DNA of 64,000 nucleotides from Verrucomicrobiota bacterium (GCA_019136515.1 JAGVUB010000025.1:54924-118923), one strand, 5' to 3'; counted from the first letter of the stretch, positions 8,967 through 17,779 are shown. Notes: generated by a model from the sequence alone, not told the origin. Translations and numbers: made by a program.

Positions 8967-9566
8967 TTACGGATGATGGACGGGTGCCCCCTGACTCGGA
9001 TCGGAAGGCAGAGCCTTCGCCGACGCTCCATCCGGCCGCTTGTTCGGCCCTCCTTCTAGCATGCTGCGTAGGCGGGCCAAGATGAGAGCACTACCACGAA
9101 ATGCTGTCGGGATCTTCAGACGCTCGTCTCCGCCGCTGGCGCAGACGATGTACCCTGAGACCAGCGAAACGGAAGTGAGCTCACTGTACCGGACGAGGCG
9201 AACACGCGCCCCTTCGCGCAACTCGACTCGGTCTTCCAGAAAATGCACTGAGGAACGGAAGATGGTCCCAATGAAGTGGACTCCGAGTCCGAAGAAAAAC
9301 AGCGCAAGGCCACAGAACCCGAGAAAAACCAGATGATCGGGGTTCGCGAACGAACGCACAACGTAGATGACCAGTGCAGCAATCCCGAACATCCCGAGTC
9401 CAAGAGCGCCTAAAGTCCAGGACGCGCGGTAGACATCACATGACAATGACCTTTGCACGGCGTCCGCAGCACGGGAACGGGAGAGCAGGAGCTGGTGCTG
9501 CAACCCAAGCACGAGAGCAACTGCCACCGGAACGATCGCGGCTTGGACTATGCTGGATGACGTCAT
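8967..9566 (-). CDS. Hypothetical membrane protein
   Basis: 199 residues from ATG 9566. Hydrophobic segments are visible at about residues 7-26, 50-72 and 79-103. They are followed by a soluble C-terminal region (about 105-175) whose alternating strands (VHFLEDRVELREG, VRLVRYSELTSVSLVSG) resemble a PH-like domain of the type found in bacterial membrane proteins. The tail after residue 175 is Pro/Ser-rich and disordered. It is the first gene of a two-gene unit with the exported helical protein at 8551-8955. I do not recognise a named family. Confidence 0.75.
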   Translation of the reverse strand: MTSSSIVQAAIVPVAVALVLGLQHQLLLSRSRAADAVQRSLSCDVYRASWTLGALGLGMFGIAALVIYVVRSFANPDHLVFLGFCGLALFFFGLGVHFIGTIFRSSVHFLEDRVELREGARVRLVRYSELTSVSLVSGYIVCASGGDERLKIPTAFRGSALILARLRSMLEGGPNKRPDGASAKALPSDPSQGAPVHHP

Positions 9567-9671
9567 TTTTTTCGCTTACGATTCAGGCGAACCACGGCGG
9601 ATACGCTACTCTGTTTGAAAGGCGGACGCATTCACGCCATTGGCTCTGGTGGCTGCTTGGCCTTCCGTTTT

Positions 9672-9995
9672 TCATTCCTGCTCGGGGACGATATCGAGCT
9701 CGCTCCATACCGGCTGGAGCCCGATCTTCTTCAAGTGGTCGCAGAGATTGCCGGAGCAACTGGACATCTTCTCCGGTGCGCTCTGCCAGATGGTCTCGCA
9801 CTCATCGCAGACGAAGACCGTCGAACCCTTCTCCTTAACTGTCGCACGGCGAACCCATCCTTGATCGCAGCTTGGGCACCAACGGAGCAGATCACCGCAC
9901 TTCTCGCATCGCCAGAACTGCACACCAGATTCTTCGCGGATGAGGCGCTTTGTGCCGCCTTCGCACTTCTCACATCGCGGTGTGGTGGTGGTCAT
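9672..9995 (-). CDS. Small zinc-ribbon protein
   Basis: 107 residues from ATG 9995, with at least four CxxC knuckles: CEKC twice (residues 8-11 and 30-33), CPSC (about 40) and CDEC (about 63), plus a CSGNLC near residue 80. This spacing suggests two tandem zinc ribbons. No DNA-binding helix or catalytic motif is seen. The in-frame upstream extension to 10115 lacks family-like features, while ATG 9995 is preceded by an AAGAAG stretch. Same strand as the membrane-protein pair 105 bp downstream. Role unknown; nucleic-acid or protein binding is an inference from the fold only. Confidence 0.7.
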   Translation of the reverse strand: MTTTTPRCEKCEGGTKRLIREESGVQFWRCEKCGDLLRWCPSCDQGWVRRATVKEKGSTVFVCDECETIWQSAPEKMSSCSGNLCDHLKKIGLQPVWSELDIVPEQE

Positions 9996-10315
9996 CTTCT
10001 TTCGGCTAACAGTGTTGTTCACCCCAACCGGGTTGAGGTTTTCGGGAGGTGGGAAATACCGCGAAAGCTCGGCTGGAGTGGGCATCGCGGGGTGGATCGC
10101 GGGGCAATAGCACAACTGGGTTGAGCTTTCGCCTGCGCCGCAAGAGCCGGGGGGATCGGGGTCACGGGCCGGCAGCGTAGCGACGGCGCTGATGCCGGCA
10201 AGGCCGTTGTCGGGCGGCTATTCCGCCGCCTCGCAGCCGCCCTGAGAAAACAACAACGCCCGCCTCGGACGAAGCGGGCGCGATCCCGTTCTTCCCCGGG
10301 AGACCGGGGACCACC
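9996..10315. other. Intergenic region with a degenerate direct repeat
   Basis: 320 bp between two minus-strand genes. An 18-19 bp imperfect direct repeat (AACCGGGTTGAGGTTTTCG at 10026-10044 and AACTGGGTTGAGCTTTCG at 10114-10131) is present. A 9-bp inverted pair, CGAAAGCTC/GAGCTTTCG, lies at 10062-10070 and 10123-10131. The terminator of the lipoprotein gene lies at 10240-10281. No gene recognised. Confidence 0.4.
10240..10281 (-). terminator. Rho-independent terminator of the lipoprotein gene
   Basis: On the minus strand CGCCCGC (10281-10275) pairs with GCGGGCG (10264-10258), followed by a T-rich tract TTGTTGTTTT. It sits 35 bp after the stop at 10316. Confidence 0.8.
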
Positions 10316-10798
10316 TCACTGGGCCGGTACGGCCGGAGTGTCGGCGGAGGGGGCAGGCGCCGGGGTGGGCTCCGTCACCGGAGCGTCCGCGGGCTTGGCG
10401 GCCGCCAAAGCCTCGACCGTCACCTCGCCCGCCTTCGGGTTGTAGATGAACCGCTTGCCGCGGGGGGCGACCGGGATCTTCGGCAGATAGCGACTGGCCA
10501 CGAGCTCGTCGAGTGTGCGCGGATACCGGCCCTCGATCACGTTGAACTGCTGCACGGCCTTGTTGAGTTCCGAGAGCCCGGCGACCTCGGTCGCCTTCTT
10601 CTCCGAGTCGGAGAGATTCTTGGCATAATCCGCAAGCGGGCCCTGCGCCCCGGTCGGCTTCGCCGCGTCCGCCTGCTTCGCCGGCGCGCCCGGCGCGGGC
10701 TTGGCCGCCGGACTCCCGGCGGGACGTCGTTTCTCGGGACAACCGGTCAACACCAGCGAGGCGGCCACAAGGCCCAGGGTCCAAAGGGGCGGTTTCAT
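10316..10798 (-). CDS. Lipoprotein with type II secretion G-like C-terminal domain
   Basis: 160 residues from ATG 10798 (MKPPLWTLGL), with a lipobox LVLTGC whose cysteine is residue 19. A Pro/Ala/Lys-rich linker follows (about 23-50). The folded part (about 70-120) reads LSELNKAVQQFNVIEGRYPRTLDELV then IPVAPRGKRFIYNPKAGEV. This matches the globular domain of T2SS major pseudopilin GspG (long helix, G-x-YP-xTL-xxL, P-x-G-xxFxY), but without the pilin prepilin helix. The tail is again Pro/Ala-rich. So it appears to be a membrane-anchored lipoprotein that has borrowed the pseudopilin head. An alternative ATG lies 9 bp upstream. No T2SS genes are adjacent. Confidence 0.8.
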   Translation of the reverse strand: MKPPLWTLGLVAASLVLTGCPEKRRPAGSPAAKPAPGAPAKQADAAKPTGAQGPLADYAKNLSDSEKKATEVAGLSELNKAVQQFNVIEGRYPRTLDELVASRYLPKIPVAPRGKRFIYNPKAGEVTVEALAAAKPADAPVTEPTPAPAPSADTPAVPAQ

Positions 10799-10958
10799 GG
10801 CTGTCATGCTGCGAAGCTGTCGCTCCGGCGCAAGCCCGCCGCGGTGCAGCCGGGGTTTCGCCAAAATCTTTACGCGCCGGAGCCGCCTCTTCCGATCCCG
10901 ACACGCCGCCGCGAGCGCGAGATTGTCATCTCCGCGCAGGCGGCGAGACTCGTCCCCG

Positions 10959-11498
10959 ATGCCCGTCCCCGCCCCTGAACACCGCCTCCGGCGCGTCCTG
11001 CGTGTCGCCCGCATCGATGCGGTGTCGTTGCTCGTCGTGGCCGCGCCGGCCGCGGTGGTATCGGCCTGCGCCCGGGAATGGATCGAGGCGGCGGCCGGCG
11101 CGGGTATCGCCCTTTGCGGCGTTCTCGAGTGGGCGGGGCGAAACCTCCTTCAGCGTCGCCGGGCCGACGGGCTGGGCTGGATGGCGGCCGCCCAGCTGGG
11201 TTGCCTGCTGTTCATCCTGTGCCTCGCCTGGGACCTCGCGCATCGCGAGCAGGCCGACCGCATCGTCGCGCGGCTTCCCTCCTTCACCCGCGAACAGCTC
11301 GACGTGCTCTTTCCCGACCCCGAGTCGCTGCGGGCGTTGCTCGTCGGAGTGCAGCGCCTCACCGCCGCACTCCTCGCCCTGGTGTCGATTCTCTACCAAG
11401 GGGGGCTGGCGCTCTACTACCTGCGCACCCGACCGGCCGCCCTTGCCGTCTTCGCCGAGCCACCGGTGCTCGGCCCGTTACCGCCACCGGCGCCGTAA
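10959..11498 (+). CDS. Hypothetical membrane protein
   Basis: 179 residues from ATG 10959 (MPVPAPEHRLRR), divergent from the lipoprotein gene with a 160-bp gap that should hold both promoters. Four hydrophobic segments are visible: about residues 22-42, 47-65, 78-96 and 132-155. A short soluble loop lies between the third and fourth (SFTREQLDVLFPDPESLRA). No recognised family motif. Codon use matches the surrounding genes. Confidence 0.7.
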   Translation: MPVPAPEHRLRRVLRVARIDAVSLLVVAAPAAVVSACAREWIEAAAGAGIALCGVLEWAGRNLLQRRRADGLGWMAAAQLGCLLFILCLAWDLAHREQADRIVARLPSFTREQLDVLFPDPESLRALLVGVQRLTAALLALVSILYQGGLALYYLRTRPAALAVFAEPPVLGPLPPPAP

Positions 11499-11579
11499 TC
11501 TATATCCACCTTGTACGCGCGCCGCCCGCTCTGCGCGCGCACCGCGGTCCCGGCCCCGCATCCCGGCGGCAACGCACCC

Positions 11580-12374
11580 TCACCCCGCCGCCTCAGCCGC
11601 GGCGAGCGTCGCCTCGTCGATCCCCATGCGCTCGCGGGCGAAGGTCCGCAGGTCGGGCGTGAGCGGGGCACGGAATGTCCGCCCGCCCTCGCCCGGCTCG
11701 AAGCGCATCTCCAGCGCGTGCAACGCGTGGCGCGGCAAGGTGAGCAGGGAGGCGAGCCGGGGCGTGAAGCCGTCGCGGATGAACTCGAGGAAGAGCAACT
11801 GGTCCGGCCCGTAGAGTTTGTCGCCAAGGATCGGACACCCGAGCGAAGCGGCGTGCACCCGGATCTGGTGCTGCCGGCCGGTGCGGGGGCGCACCCGTGC
11901 CAGCGTGTAGCCCGCACCGTGCGCCACCGGGAGGAACTCCGTCAGCGCCGGCCGACCCTCCGGTCCGCGCACCACGGCCTGCCGTGCCACGATCGAGCTG
12001 GCCAGATCGCGCCCGAGCGGCGCGTCGACCACCACCGGCTCGTGCAGTTCGCCGCACAGGATCGCCACATAGAGTTTCTGCACGCGGCGCCCCTCGACGG
12101 CGGTCTGCAAGCGGCCGGCCATCGCGGAGTTCTTCGCGAAAACCATCACGCCGCTCGTCTCGCGGTCGAGCCGGTAGATCATGTGCACGCGCGGCAGCTG
12201 AAGATGCTCGCGACAGGCGCCGACGAGCGAGGACCACGGTCCGTTCTTCGACGGATGGCAGACGATGTCGCCGGGCTTGTTGAGCACGATCACGTCGTCG
12301 TCCTCCTCGACGATCCAGCGCGGAAACTCCGCCGGATCGATCAGCCGCGGGCCGTTGTCGGCGGGCGCGTTCAT
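11580..12374 (-). CDS. RluA-family pseudouridine synthase
   Basis: 264 residues from ATG 12374. The catalytic motif is YRLDRETSGVMVFAK (about residues 75-90), with the aspartate of RLDR as nucleophile; family consensus is HRLDxxTSG. Downstream conserved blocks are present (LARVRPRTGRQHQIRVH and LGCPILGDKLYG). The N-terminal IVEEDDDVIVLNKPGDIVCHPS is also standard. No S4 domain precedes the catalytic domain, so it belongs to the RluA/RluC/D group without a confident target RNA. It overlaps the stop of the upstream SDR gene by 4 bp (ATGA type), which implies translational coupling. Confidence 0.93.
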   Translation of the reverse strand: MNAPADNGPRLIDPAEFPRWIVEEDDDVIVLNKPGDIVCHPSKNGPWSSLVGACREHLQLPRVHMIYRLDRETSGVMVFAKNSAMAGRLQTAVEGRRVQKLYVAILCGELHEPVVVDAPLGRDLASSIVARQAVVRGPEGRPALTEFLPVAHGAGYTLARVRPRTGRQHQIRVHAASLGCPILGDKLYGPDQLLFLEFIRDGFTPRLASLLTLPRHALHALEMRFEPGEGGRTFRAPLTPDLRTFARERMGIDEATLAAAEAAG

Positions 12375-13231
12375 CGGGTTCCTCGGTCTTCTCCGACGAC
12401 AGTGCCGGTCTGCTCCAGATGGCGCACCCGGTAGCGCTGCAGCATCCTGGCGGTGACGTGCGCCACGAACACGCGTGGCAAGTGTCCCGTTACGGCCGCG
12501 ACAAGCTTGTTGCGCCACCCCGGCACAACCAGGGCGCGCCGGCGCGCCAATCCGCGCAGGCTGGCGCGCACGACCGCCTCGGGCGACATCGAGAGCCGGT
12601 CGTCCACCACCCTCTGGGAATAGCCCACGCGTCGGAAAAAATCGGTGGCAGTCGGTCCCGGGCACAGGGCCTGCACTGGGATGCCGTGCGGTCGCAACTC
12701 CTCGTGCAACGCCAGACTCCAGTGCAGCAGGAACGCCTTCGACGCCCCGTAGGTCGCCATGTACGGCGTGGGCTGGAAGGCGGCCAGCGAGGCGACGTTG
12801 ATCACCGCCCCGCCGCGCTCGCGCAGCACGGGCAGCAGGCGCGCGGTGAGTTCGACCACGGCCGCGACATTGACCTGCACCATGTCAAGCTGTCCGGCGC
12901 ATTCAGCGCCGGTAAAATTTCCGCAGGAACCAAATCCACTGTTGTTAATCAGAAGCACTTTCGACCGATAATGATCTCGGCGAATGAATCTCTCCGCTTC
13001 CCCCATCGCCTCGGCTCGCCGGTCCGCTTTCCCCAGGTCGCACGCCACGTGCAGCAGTCGCTTTTCCACCCCCGCGGGCAGCCCCGTCGGCGCCCGGCGC
13101 GACAGGTTGCAAAAGGCCATGCGGGGGTTAGCCTCGGCGAGCAGCGAGATGAACGTTTTCCCCATACCGGAAGAACCACCGGTCACCACGGTAATCGTGA
13201 AGGGCGCGAGGGCGTTTTCGTAATCGGACAC
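12371..13231 (-). CDS. Short-chain dehydrogenase/reductase (SDR)
   Basis: 286 residues from GTG 13231; a TTG at 13273 would add 14 residues. Classical SDR: cofactor motif TGGSSGMGK near the N-terminus, NNSGFG as the NNAG equivalent, catalytic Ser in VINVASLAAFQ, and YGASK as YxxxK. The length and the hydrophobic C-terminal half (AAVTGHLPRVFVAHVTARML) resemble the DltE/YqjQ-like or 17-beta-HSD12-like SDRs that associate with membranes. Substrate is unknown. Coupled to the downstream pseudouridine synthase by a 4-bp overlap and divergent from hpf, with only about 50 bp between the starts, so the two promoters must overlap. Confidence 0.9.
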   Translation of the reverse strand: MSDYENALAPFTITVVTGGSSGMGKTFISLLAEANPRMAFCNLSRRAPTGLPAGVEKRLLHVACDLGKADRRAEAMGEAERFIRRDHYRSKVLLINNSGFGSCGNFTGAECAGQLDMVQVNVAAVVELTARLLPVLRERGGAVINVASLAAFQPTPYMATYGASKAFLLHWSLALHEELRPHGIPVQALCPGPTATDFFRRVGYSQRVVDDRLSMSPEAVVRASLRGLARRRALVVPGWRNKLVAAVTGHLPRVFVAHVTARMLQRYRVRHLEQTGTVVGEDRGTR

Positions 13232-13281
13232 GGACCCACTAATCGCGCCTCCCACACCCAAAACAAGGAGCAAAACGCACC

Positions 13282-13656
13282 ATGAAATCAGATACCAATG
13301 CGCACGAAATCATCGTCTCCGGCATCCATGTCCCGCTGACCGCGGCGCTCAAGGCCTACGTCATCGAGAAGATGCAGCGATTGTTCGCCCACGAGCGGCG
13401 GATAGTGCGCATCCGCGTTGATATCGAATTTGACGACCTCAAGTCCAAGAACGACCGCTTCACCGCCAAGGCCAACCTCCAGATCCAAGGCCCCGACGCC
13501 AACATCTCCGTCACGTCGGACGACGCCTACAAGTCCATCGATCTGCTGGTGGACAAGCTCGACCGCTCCCTGCGTCGCCGCGCTCGCATGGCGAAGGAGA
13601 AACGCAACCATCCGCACGGGGTCGAACTCGAGACCGCGCTGCCGAAGGCCGGCTGA
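13282..13656 (+). CDS. hpf: Ribosome hibernation promoting factor (short form)
   Basis: 124-residue HPF/RaiA protein that binds the 30S decoding region and silences ribosomes in stationary phase. It has the beta-alpha-beta-beta-beta-alpha pattern with IIVSGIHVPLTAALKAYVIEKM at the start and the basic helix KLDRSLRRRARMAKEKRN at the end. The length identifies the short type without the C-terminal dimerisation domain of long HPF. A strong hairpin terminator follows 34 bp after the stop. Starts at ATG 13282. Confidence 0.95.
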   Translation: MKSDTNAHEIIVSGIHVPLTAALKAYVIEKMQRLFAHERRIVRIRVDIEFDDLKSKNDRFTAKANLQIQGPDANISVTSDDAYKSIDLLVDKLDRSLRRRARMAKEKRNHPHGVELETALPKAG

Positions 13657-13690
13657 ACCCGCTCCTCCACCAACATCTCAACACACCCTG

Positions 13691-13721
13691 CGGCCGCGTC
13701 CCACCCGGGACGCGGCCGTTT
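13691..13721 (+). terminator. Terminator after hpf
   Basis: CGGCCGCGTCC (13691-13701) pairs with GGACGCGGCCG (13708-13718), plus a C-G closing pair, followed by TTT. Very stable stem with a short T-run. Confidence 0.8.
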
Positions 13722-13840
13722 AGCATCCCCCCCGCCGCCCCCGTGCTTTCGCCGCGACTCGCCGATTGAATCGGCGCGGGATTCCCCTCACAGTCGGGCC
13801 CCAGTCCCCCCGAGGCGCGGTGCCCGCGCGTCCCGTCCGG

Positions 13841-13858
13841 AGGGCGACAGTCCGCCCT
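13841..13858 (+). repeat. Hairpin in the cstA leader
   Basis: AGGGCG (13841-13846) and CGCCCT (13853-13858) form a stem that takes in part of the purine-rich GGAGGG stretch just upstream of the cstA ATG at 13864. It could sequester the ribosome binding site or be a copy of a dispersed palindrome. No further evidence from this window. Confidence 0.4.
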
Positions 13859-13863
13859 GCCCC

Positions 13864-15603
13864 ATGTCCCTGCTTCTCTTCCTCGCCGCCTCCGGCGTCA
13901 TTCTCGCCCTCGCCTACCGCTGGATGGGCCGGTTCCTCACCCGGTACTTCCGCCTCGATCCCTCCGCGCCGGTGCCCGCGCACCAGCAGCGCGACGGACT
14001 CGATTACGAGCCGGCCAAGACCTCGTACCTGCTCCCCCAGCACTTCTCGGCCATCGCGGCGGCCGGCCCGGTCGTCGGCCCGATCCTCGCCGCCACGCTC
14101 TTCGGGTGGCTGCCCGCCTGGATCTGGATCATCGTCGGCGCCATTCTCATCGGCGGCGTGCACGACTTCGCGTCCCTCATCGCCTCGGTGCGGCACCAAG
14201 GCCGCTCCATCGCGGAGGTCGTCGGCCGCTACATGAACCACCGCAGCTACCTGCTGTTCTTGGCGTTCATCTGGATCTCGCTGCTCTACGTCGTCATCGC
14301 CTTCGCCGACGTCACCGCCGGCACGTTCACCCAGCCCGCCGTGGCCGACGGCTCCGAGGCCCCGGGTCCCGCCGTCGCCACCTCCTCGATTCTCTACCTG
14401 CTCCTGGCCATCGTCATGGGACTGGTGGTGCGCCGGACCAAGCTCGGCGAAAACCGCGCCAAGCTCATCTTCCTGCCGCTCGTGTTGGGAGCGATCCTCG
14501 TCGGCCCCAGCCTCCCCTTCGACCTCGGCGCGATCACCGGCGTCGCCCGGCCGCAGATGACTTGGGATCTCATCCTGCTCGGCTATTGCTTCTTCGCCGC
14601 GCTCGCGCCGGTGTGGCTGCTCCTCCAACCCCGCGGGGCCCTCGGCGGCTATTTTCTCTACGTCATCATGGTGGTGGGCGTGCTCGGCATCGTGATCGGT
14701 GCGCTCAACGGCACCCTCTCGATCCAGAGCCCGGCGCTGGGTGTCTCCAACTTTTTCACCTTCGACGGGACCAAGCCTCCGGTATTCCCGCTGCTCTTCA
14801 TCACCATCGCCTGCGGTGCCTGCTCCGGCTTCCACTCCATCGTCGCCAGCGGCACCACCTCCAAGCAGCTCTCCAACGAGCAGGATGCCTGCCCCGTCGG
14901 CTACGGCTCCATGCTGCTCGAATCTTTCCTCGCCTGTCTCAGCCTCGCCACCGTGATGATCGTCGCCAAGCCCGCCGCGAACCCGAATCTCACCTACGCC
15001 GACGGCATCGCGATCTTCATGAACCAGGCCTCCTTCGGCGCGATCCCCGTCGGCGTCGCCCGCCAGTTCGGCCTGCTCTGCTTCGCCACCTTCGTGTTCG
15101 ACACGCTCGACGCCTGCACGCGCCTCGCGCGCTACGTCTTCATGGAGTTCACCGGTTGGCGCACCCGCGCCGCCCACTATGTCGCCACGCTCGTCAGCGT
15201 GGGCATCCCCGCGCTCGTGCTCGCGCTGCCGCCGGCGGTGATCGACGGCAAGCCCAAGGCCCTCTGGCAGGTCTTCTGGAACCTCTTCGGCAGCTCCAAC
15301 CAGCTCCTCGCCGCCCTCGCGCTGCTCGGCATCAGCGTCTGGCTCGGGCGCCGCGGTCGCACGCCCTGGTTCACGCTCGGGCCCTCGATTTTCATGCTCG
15401 TGATGACCATCTGGAGCCTCGGACTCACCCTTTGGCAGCGCAGCACGATCTTCACCGCCCCCGCCGCCCAGGCCGCCCACCAGATGGAGTTCTGGGTCGC
15501 CGCCGTGCTCGTCGTCATGGCACTTTGGATCGTGGTCGAGGCCCTTCTCCTCGCGCGCCAGCCCGCTAAACCGGCACCGGAAACGGCGCAAGTCTCCCGC
15601 TGA
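13864..15603 (+). CDS. cstA: Carbon starvation protein CstA (peptide/pyruvate transporter family)
   Basis: 579-residue polytopic membrane protein. Family signatures are clear: FAAIAAAGPVVGP-type sequence (here HFSAIAAAGPVVGPILAA, about residues 59-76), GGVHDFASLIASVRHQGRS, and GACSGFHSIVASGTTSKQL in the middle. Multiple hydrophobic segments span the inner membrane; CstA proteins import peptides or pyruvate on carbon limitation. The length is nearer the short CstA form than E. coli CstA (about 700). Start ATG 13864 (MSLLLFL) is the only sensible one. A hairpin lies at its ribosome binding region. No btsS/R-type regulator is adjacent; the LytS/LytTR pair 31 kb away is of the type known to control such genes, but this link is only an inference. 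Confidence 0.95.
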   Translation: MSLLLFLAASGVILALAYRWMGRFLTRYFRLDPSAPVPAHQQRDGLDYEPAKTSYLLPQHFSAIAAAGPVVGPILAATLFGWLPAWIWIIVGAILIGGVHDFASLIASVRHQGRSIAEVVGRYMNHRSYLLFLAFIWISLLYVVIAFADVTAGTFTQPAVADGSEAPGPAVATSSILYLLLAIVMGLVVRRTKLGENRAKLIFLPLVLGAILVGPSLPFDLGAITGVARPQMTWDLILLGYCFFAALAPVWLLLQPRGALGGYFLYVIMVVGVLGIVIGALNGTLSIQSPALGVSNFFTFDGTKPPVFPLLFITIACGACSGFHSIVASGTTSKQLSNEQDACPVGYGSMLLESFLACLSLATVMIVAKPAANPNLTYADGIAIFMNQASFGAIPVGVARQFGLLCFATFVFDTLDACTRLARYVFMEFTGWRTRAAHYVATLVSVGIPALVLALPPAVIDGKPKALWQVFWNLFGSSNQLLAALALLGISVWLGRRGRTPWFTLGPSIFMLVMTIWSLGLTLWQRSTIFTAPAAQAAHQMEFWVAAVLVVMALWIVVEALLLARQPAKPAPETAQVSR

Positions 15604-15685
15604 ACCCCGTCTCCGCGCGATTCGCCTCCTGTCGGCTTGCCTCCATAGTCCCGTTCAAGCGTCGCCGCCCCACCACCTCGCCACC

Positions 15686-16360
15686 ATGCCCGCCTCGCAT
15701 CCCTCCGCCAAGAGTCCGCCGCTGTTCACGCCGTTCGGGGTGCTGCTCCTGCTCGTGTTTCTCCTCGCCTTGGCCGCCGCCGGCCTGAGCACCCGGCGCT
15801 TCATCAAGAACCGCGACCTCCCGCCTCCGGGCACGTATCTGGTCATCGCCGGCCACGAGAACCCGCTCTTCGTCAAACTGGCGCAGCGATCGATCAAGGG
15901 ACTGCACCGGGCAGTGGGTGTGCGTGGGCAACTCGAGGTCCCGGGCGAGCCCAACCCGCGCCCGCTGCTGGTTTCCAGCCGCAACAGCTCGGCCTGGGAA
16001 CAGAAGATCAAGATCCCCCAGCTCAACCCCGGGGCCAAACCAACCGACATCGAGTCCCACATCGCCGTCCTGCTCTCGACCACCATCCCCGACGATCCCG
16101 CACTCTACGGCCGGACCATCCCCGCCTCCTTCGACCTCGACATGGTCGTCCCCCGCCTCGACTCGCAGAATCCAAAGGTCGGCTTGGCCGCACCCGACCG
16201 CGTCACCTGGACCATGCAGCTCCAAATCCAGCCGCCCAACTTCGTGCGCCTCTACCAGCGGGTCAACCGCATCGCCCTCACGGTCGCCGGCGCGGTGGTC
16301 GGGATCGCCCTGCTCCGGCAGTTGGTTCGCCGCCAGCGAGCACGGCGCTTCAAATCGTAG
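15686..16360 (+). CDS. Hypothetical membrane-anchored protein
   Basis: 224 residues from ATG 15686, 82 bp after cstA. One N-terminal transmembrane segment (about residues 17-36) and one near the C-terminus (about 196-214) bracket a soluble domain of about 155 residues, presumed periplasmic. The C-terminal end is very basic (RRQRARRFKS), which suggests a cytoplasmic tail. No catalytic motif was recognised. Cotranscription with cstA is possible. Confidence 0.75.
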   Translation: MPASHPSAKSPPLFTPFGVLLLLVFLLALAAAGLSTRRFIKNRDLPPPGTYLVIAGHENPLFVKLAQRSIKGLHRAVGVRGQLEVPGEPNPRPLLVSSRNSSAWEQKIKIPQLNPGAKPTDIESHIAVLLSTTIPDDPALYGRTIPASFDLDMVVPRLDSQNPKVGLAAPDRVTWTMQLQIQPPNFVRLYQRVNRIALTVAGAVVGIALLRQLVRRQRARRFKS

Positions 16361-16408
16361 GCCTGCGGCGCGCACGGGGATTCGCCCCTTGGTGCGGTGG
16401 CCGGCGGC

Positions 16409-17779
16409 TCAATGCTCGAACACCGTCGTCGCCCACCAAGGCCCCGCGCTCTCGCCGCGCCACGCGCTCCACCACCAGGCCGACACATCCGTCCACTCCC
16501 GGCCCGCCGCGTCGTTGATGCGCTCGCGTACGCGGCGCGTGCACCCGGCGCGTTCGGCCAAGGTCGTGCCCCAGCTCCGGCCCGTCGCATCACGCCACAC
16601 CGGCCCCGGCTGCACCGCATACCCCAGACCGCGCAGGCAGTGCAGCGCCGGATGCAACTTCCGCGTCTCCCGCGCCACCCAGCGCAGCACGATCGTCCGC
16701 TCGCCGTCGGTGAAAGCGGCGACCTTTCCAGGAAACCCCGCCGCGAAACGTGCCTCGCGATCCGACGGCGCGAGCGCCGTGAGCGGCCTCCCCTCGAAAG
16801 TCTCCGGCCACCCAGAAAACGCCGCGGCCTCCTGCGGCACACCACCCCCGCCGAGCACCGGCCGCACCGCCGTTCCCATCAGTGCGAGTCCGAGCAACAG
16901 GATCACCCACCGCGGAGCCGGCGAAGCCTGCCTAAGCGATCTGCCACAGCCGGAGCCCTCCCCCGCGGCATCCACGCCCGCCAGCCTCCCTCGTCCCCCG
17001 CACCAAGCCACCGCCCCCAATGCCGCGCCGAACAGCGCCAGCCCGATTCCCTCATGCAGCCACTGCGCCGGGGCACCGCCGCGCACCTCGAGAAGAAACA
17101 GCGCCACGCAGCGCAGCAGGTTCGCCAACGCCACGACCGCCCCGGTCCGGCGCAGCAGCATCAACGTCGCTCCAGCGCCCAGTCCGCGCACCGCGGCGAG
17201 CGTGCAGGCCGCGAATAACCCCGTCCAAAGCATCTGGATGCCGCTGCACGGGGCGTCGACCAGCACCGTCTCGCCCGCCCACCGCAGCGCCGTGCCTTGC
17301 CGGACCACGTCGTAGCCGAGGACCTGCAGCAACGGCACGCTGCACGCCGCCGTGAGCGCGCGCAGCGGATAGCCCAGATAGAACTGCGCCGTGGCCACCA
17401 CTGGCAGCGACAACAGGAGGAGCCCGGCGCGCGCCACCGCCGGCCCCGCCCCTCCCACCAGGGCGACCAGCGCCAACATCCACAGCCCGCCACGCACGAG
17501 CGCCGGCAGCCACTCATATCCAAACATCACCGTCGCAGCCGCCCCCACGGCCGCCAGCGCGGCGCCGGGCGGCACGGGTTCGCACAGCCGCCGCCACGGC
17601 ACCAACACCAGTGCCACCACCAGCGCCGCCAGTCCCCACGGCTCGTCCGAGCCGTCGCCGAGGCGCGCCCCATACCAGCGCCACACCGGCCACCCCGCCA
17701 CCACCCACGCCGCCACCGCCGCACCGCGGGTTCCCCACCAGCGTCCGGCGCCTGCTTGCCCCCAACCAAATACATCCAC
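16409..17779 (-). CDS. Exosortase/archaeosortase family protein with C-terminal extension
   Basis: Integral membrane cysteine transpeptidase that cleaves and processes PEP-CTERM type tails. The catalytic Cys is in DAPCSGIQMLWTG, the Arg in ALANLLRCVALF, and the His in AQWLHEGIGLALFG, in the order and spacing of exosortases. About eight hydrophobic segments are seen. After the membrane core there is a soluble extension of about 130 residues (from GTAVRPVLGGGG) containing LHPALHCLRGLGY, which resembles the EpsI-like domain that accompanies or fuses to some exosortases. GTG 17779 gives 456 residues but falls inside a palindrome; GTG 17716 is an alternative. The gene directly follows the VIT/vWA PEP-CTERM protein on the same strand, so that protein is the likely dedicated substrate. 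Confidence 0.9.
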   Translation of the reverse strand: MDVFGWGQAGAGRWWGTRGAAVAAWVVAGWPVWRWYGARLGDGSDEPWGLAALVVALVLVPWRRLCEPVPPGAALAAVGAAATVMFGYEWLPALVRGGLWMLALVALVGGAGPAVARAGLLLLSLPVVATAQFYLGYPLRALTAACSVPLLQVLGYDVVRQGTALRWAGETVLVDAPCSGIQMLWTGLFAACTLAAVRGLGAGATLMLLRRTGAVVALANLLRCVALFLLEVRGGAPAQWLHEGIGLALFGAALGAVAWCGGRGRLAGVDAAGEGSGCGRSLRQASPAPRWVILLLGLALMGTAVRPVLGGGGVPQEAAAFSGWPETFEGRPLTALAPSDREARFAAGFPGKVAAFTDGERTIVLRWVARETRKLHPALHCLRGLGYAVQPGPVWRDATGRSWGTTLAERAGCTRRVRERINDAAGREWTDVSAWWWSAWRGESAGPWWATTVFEH

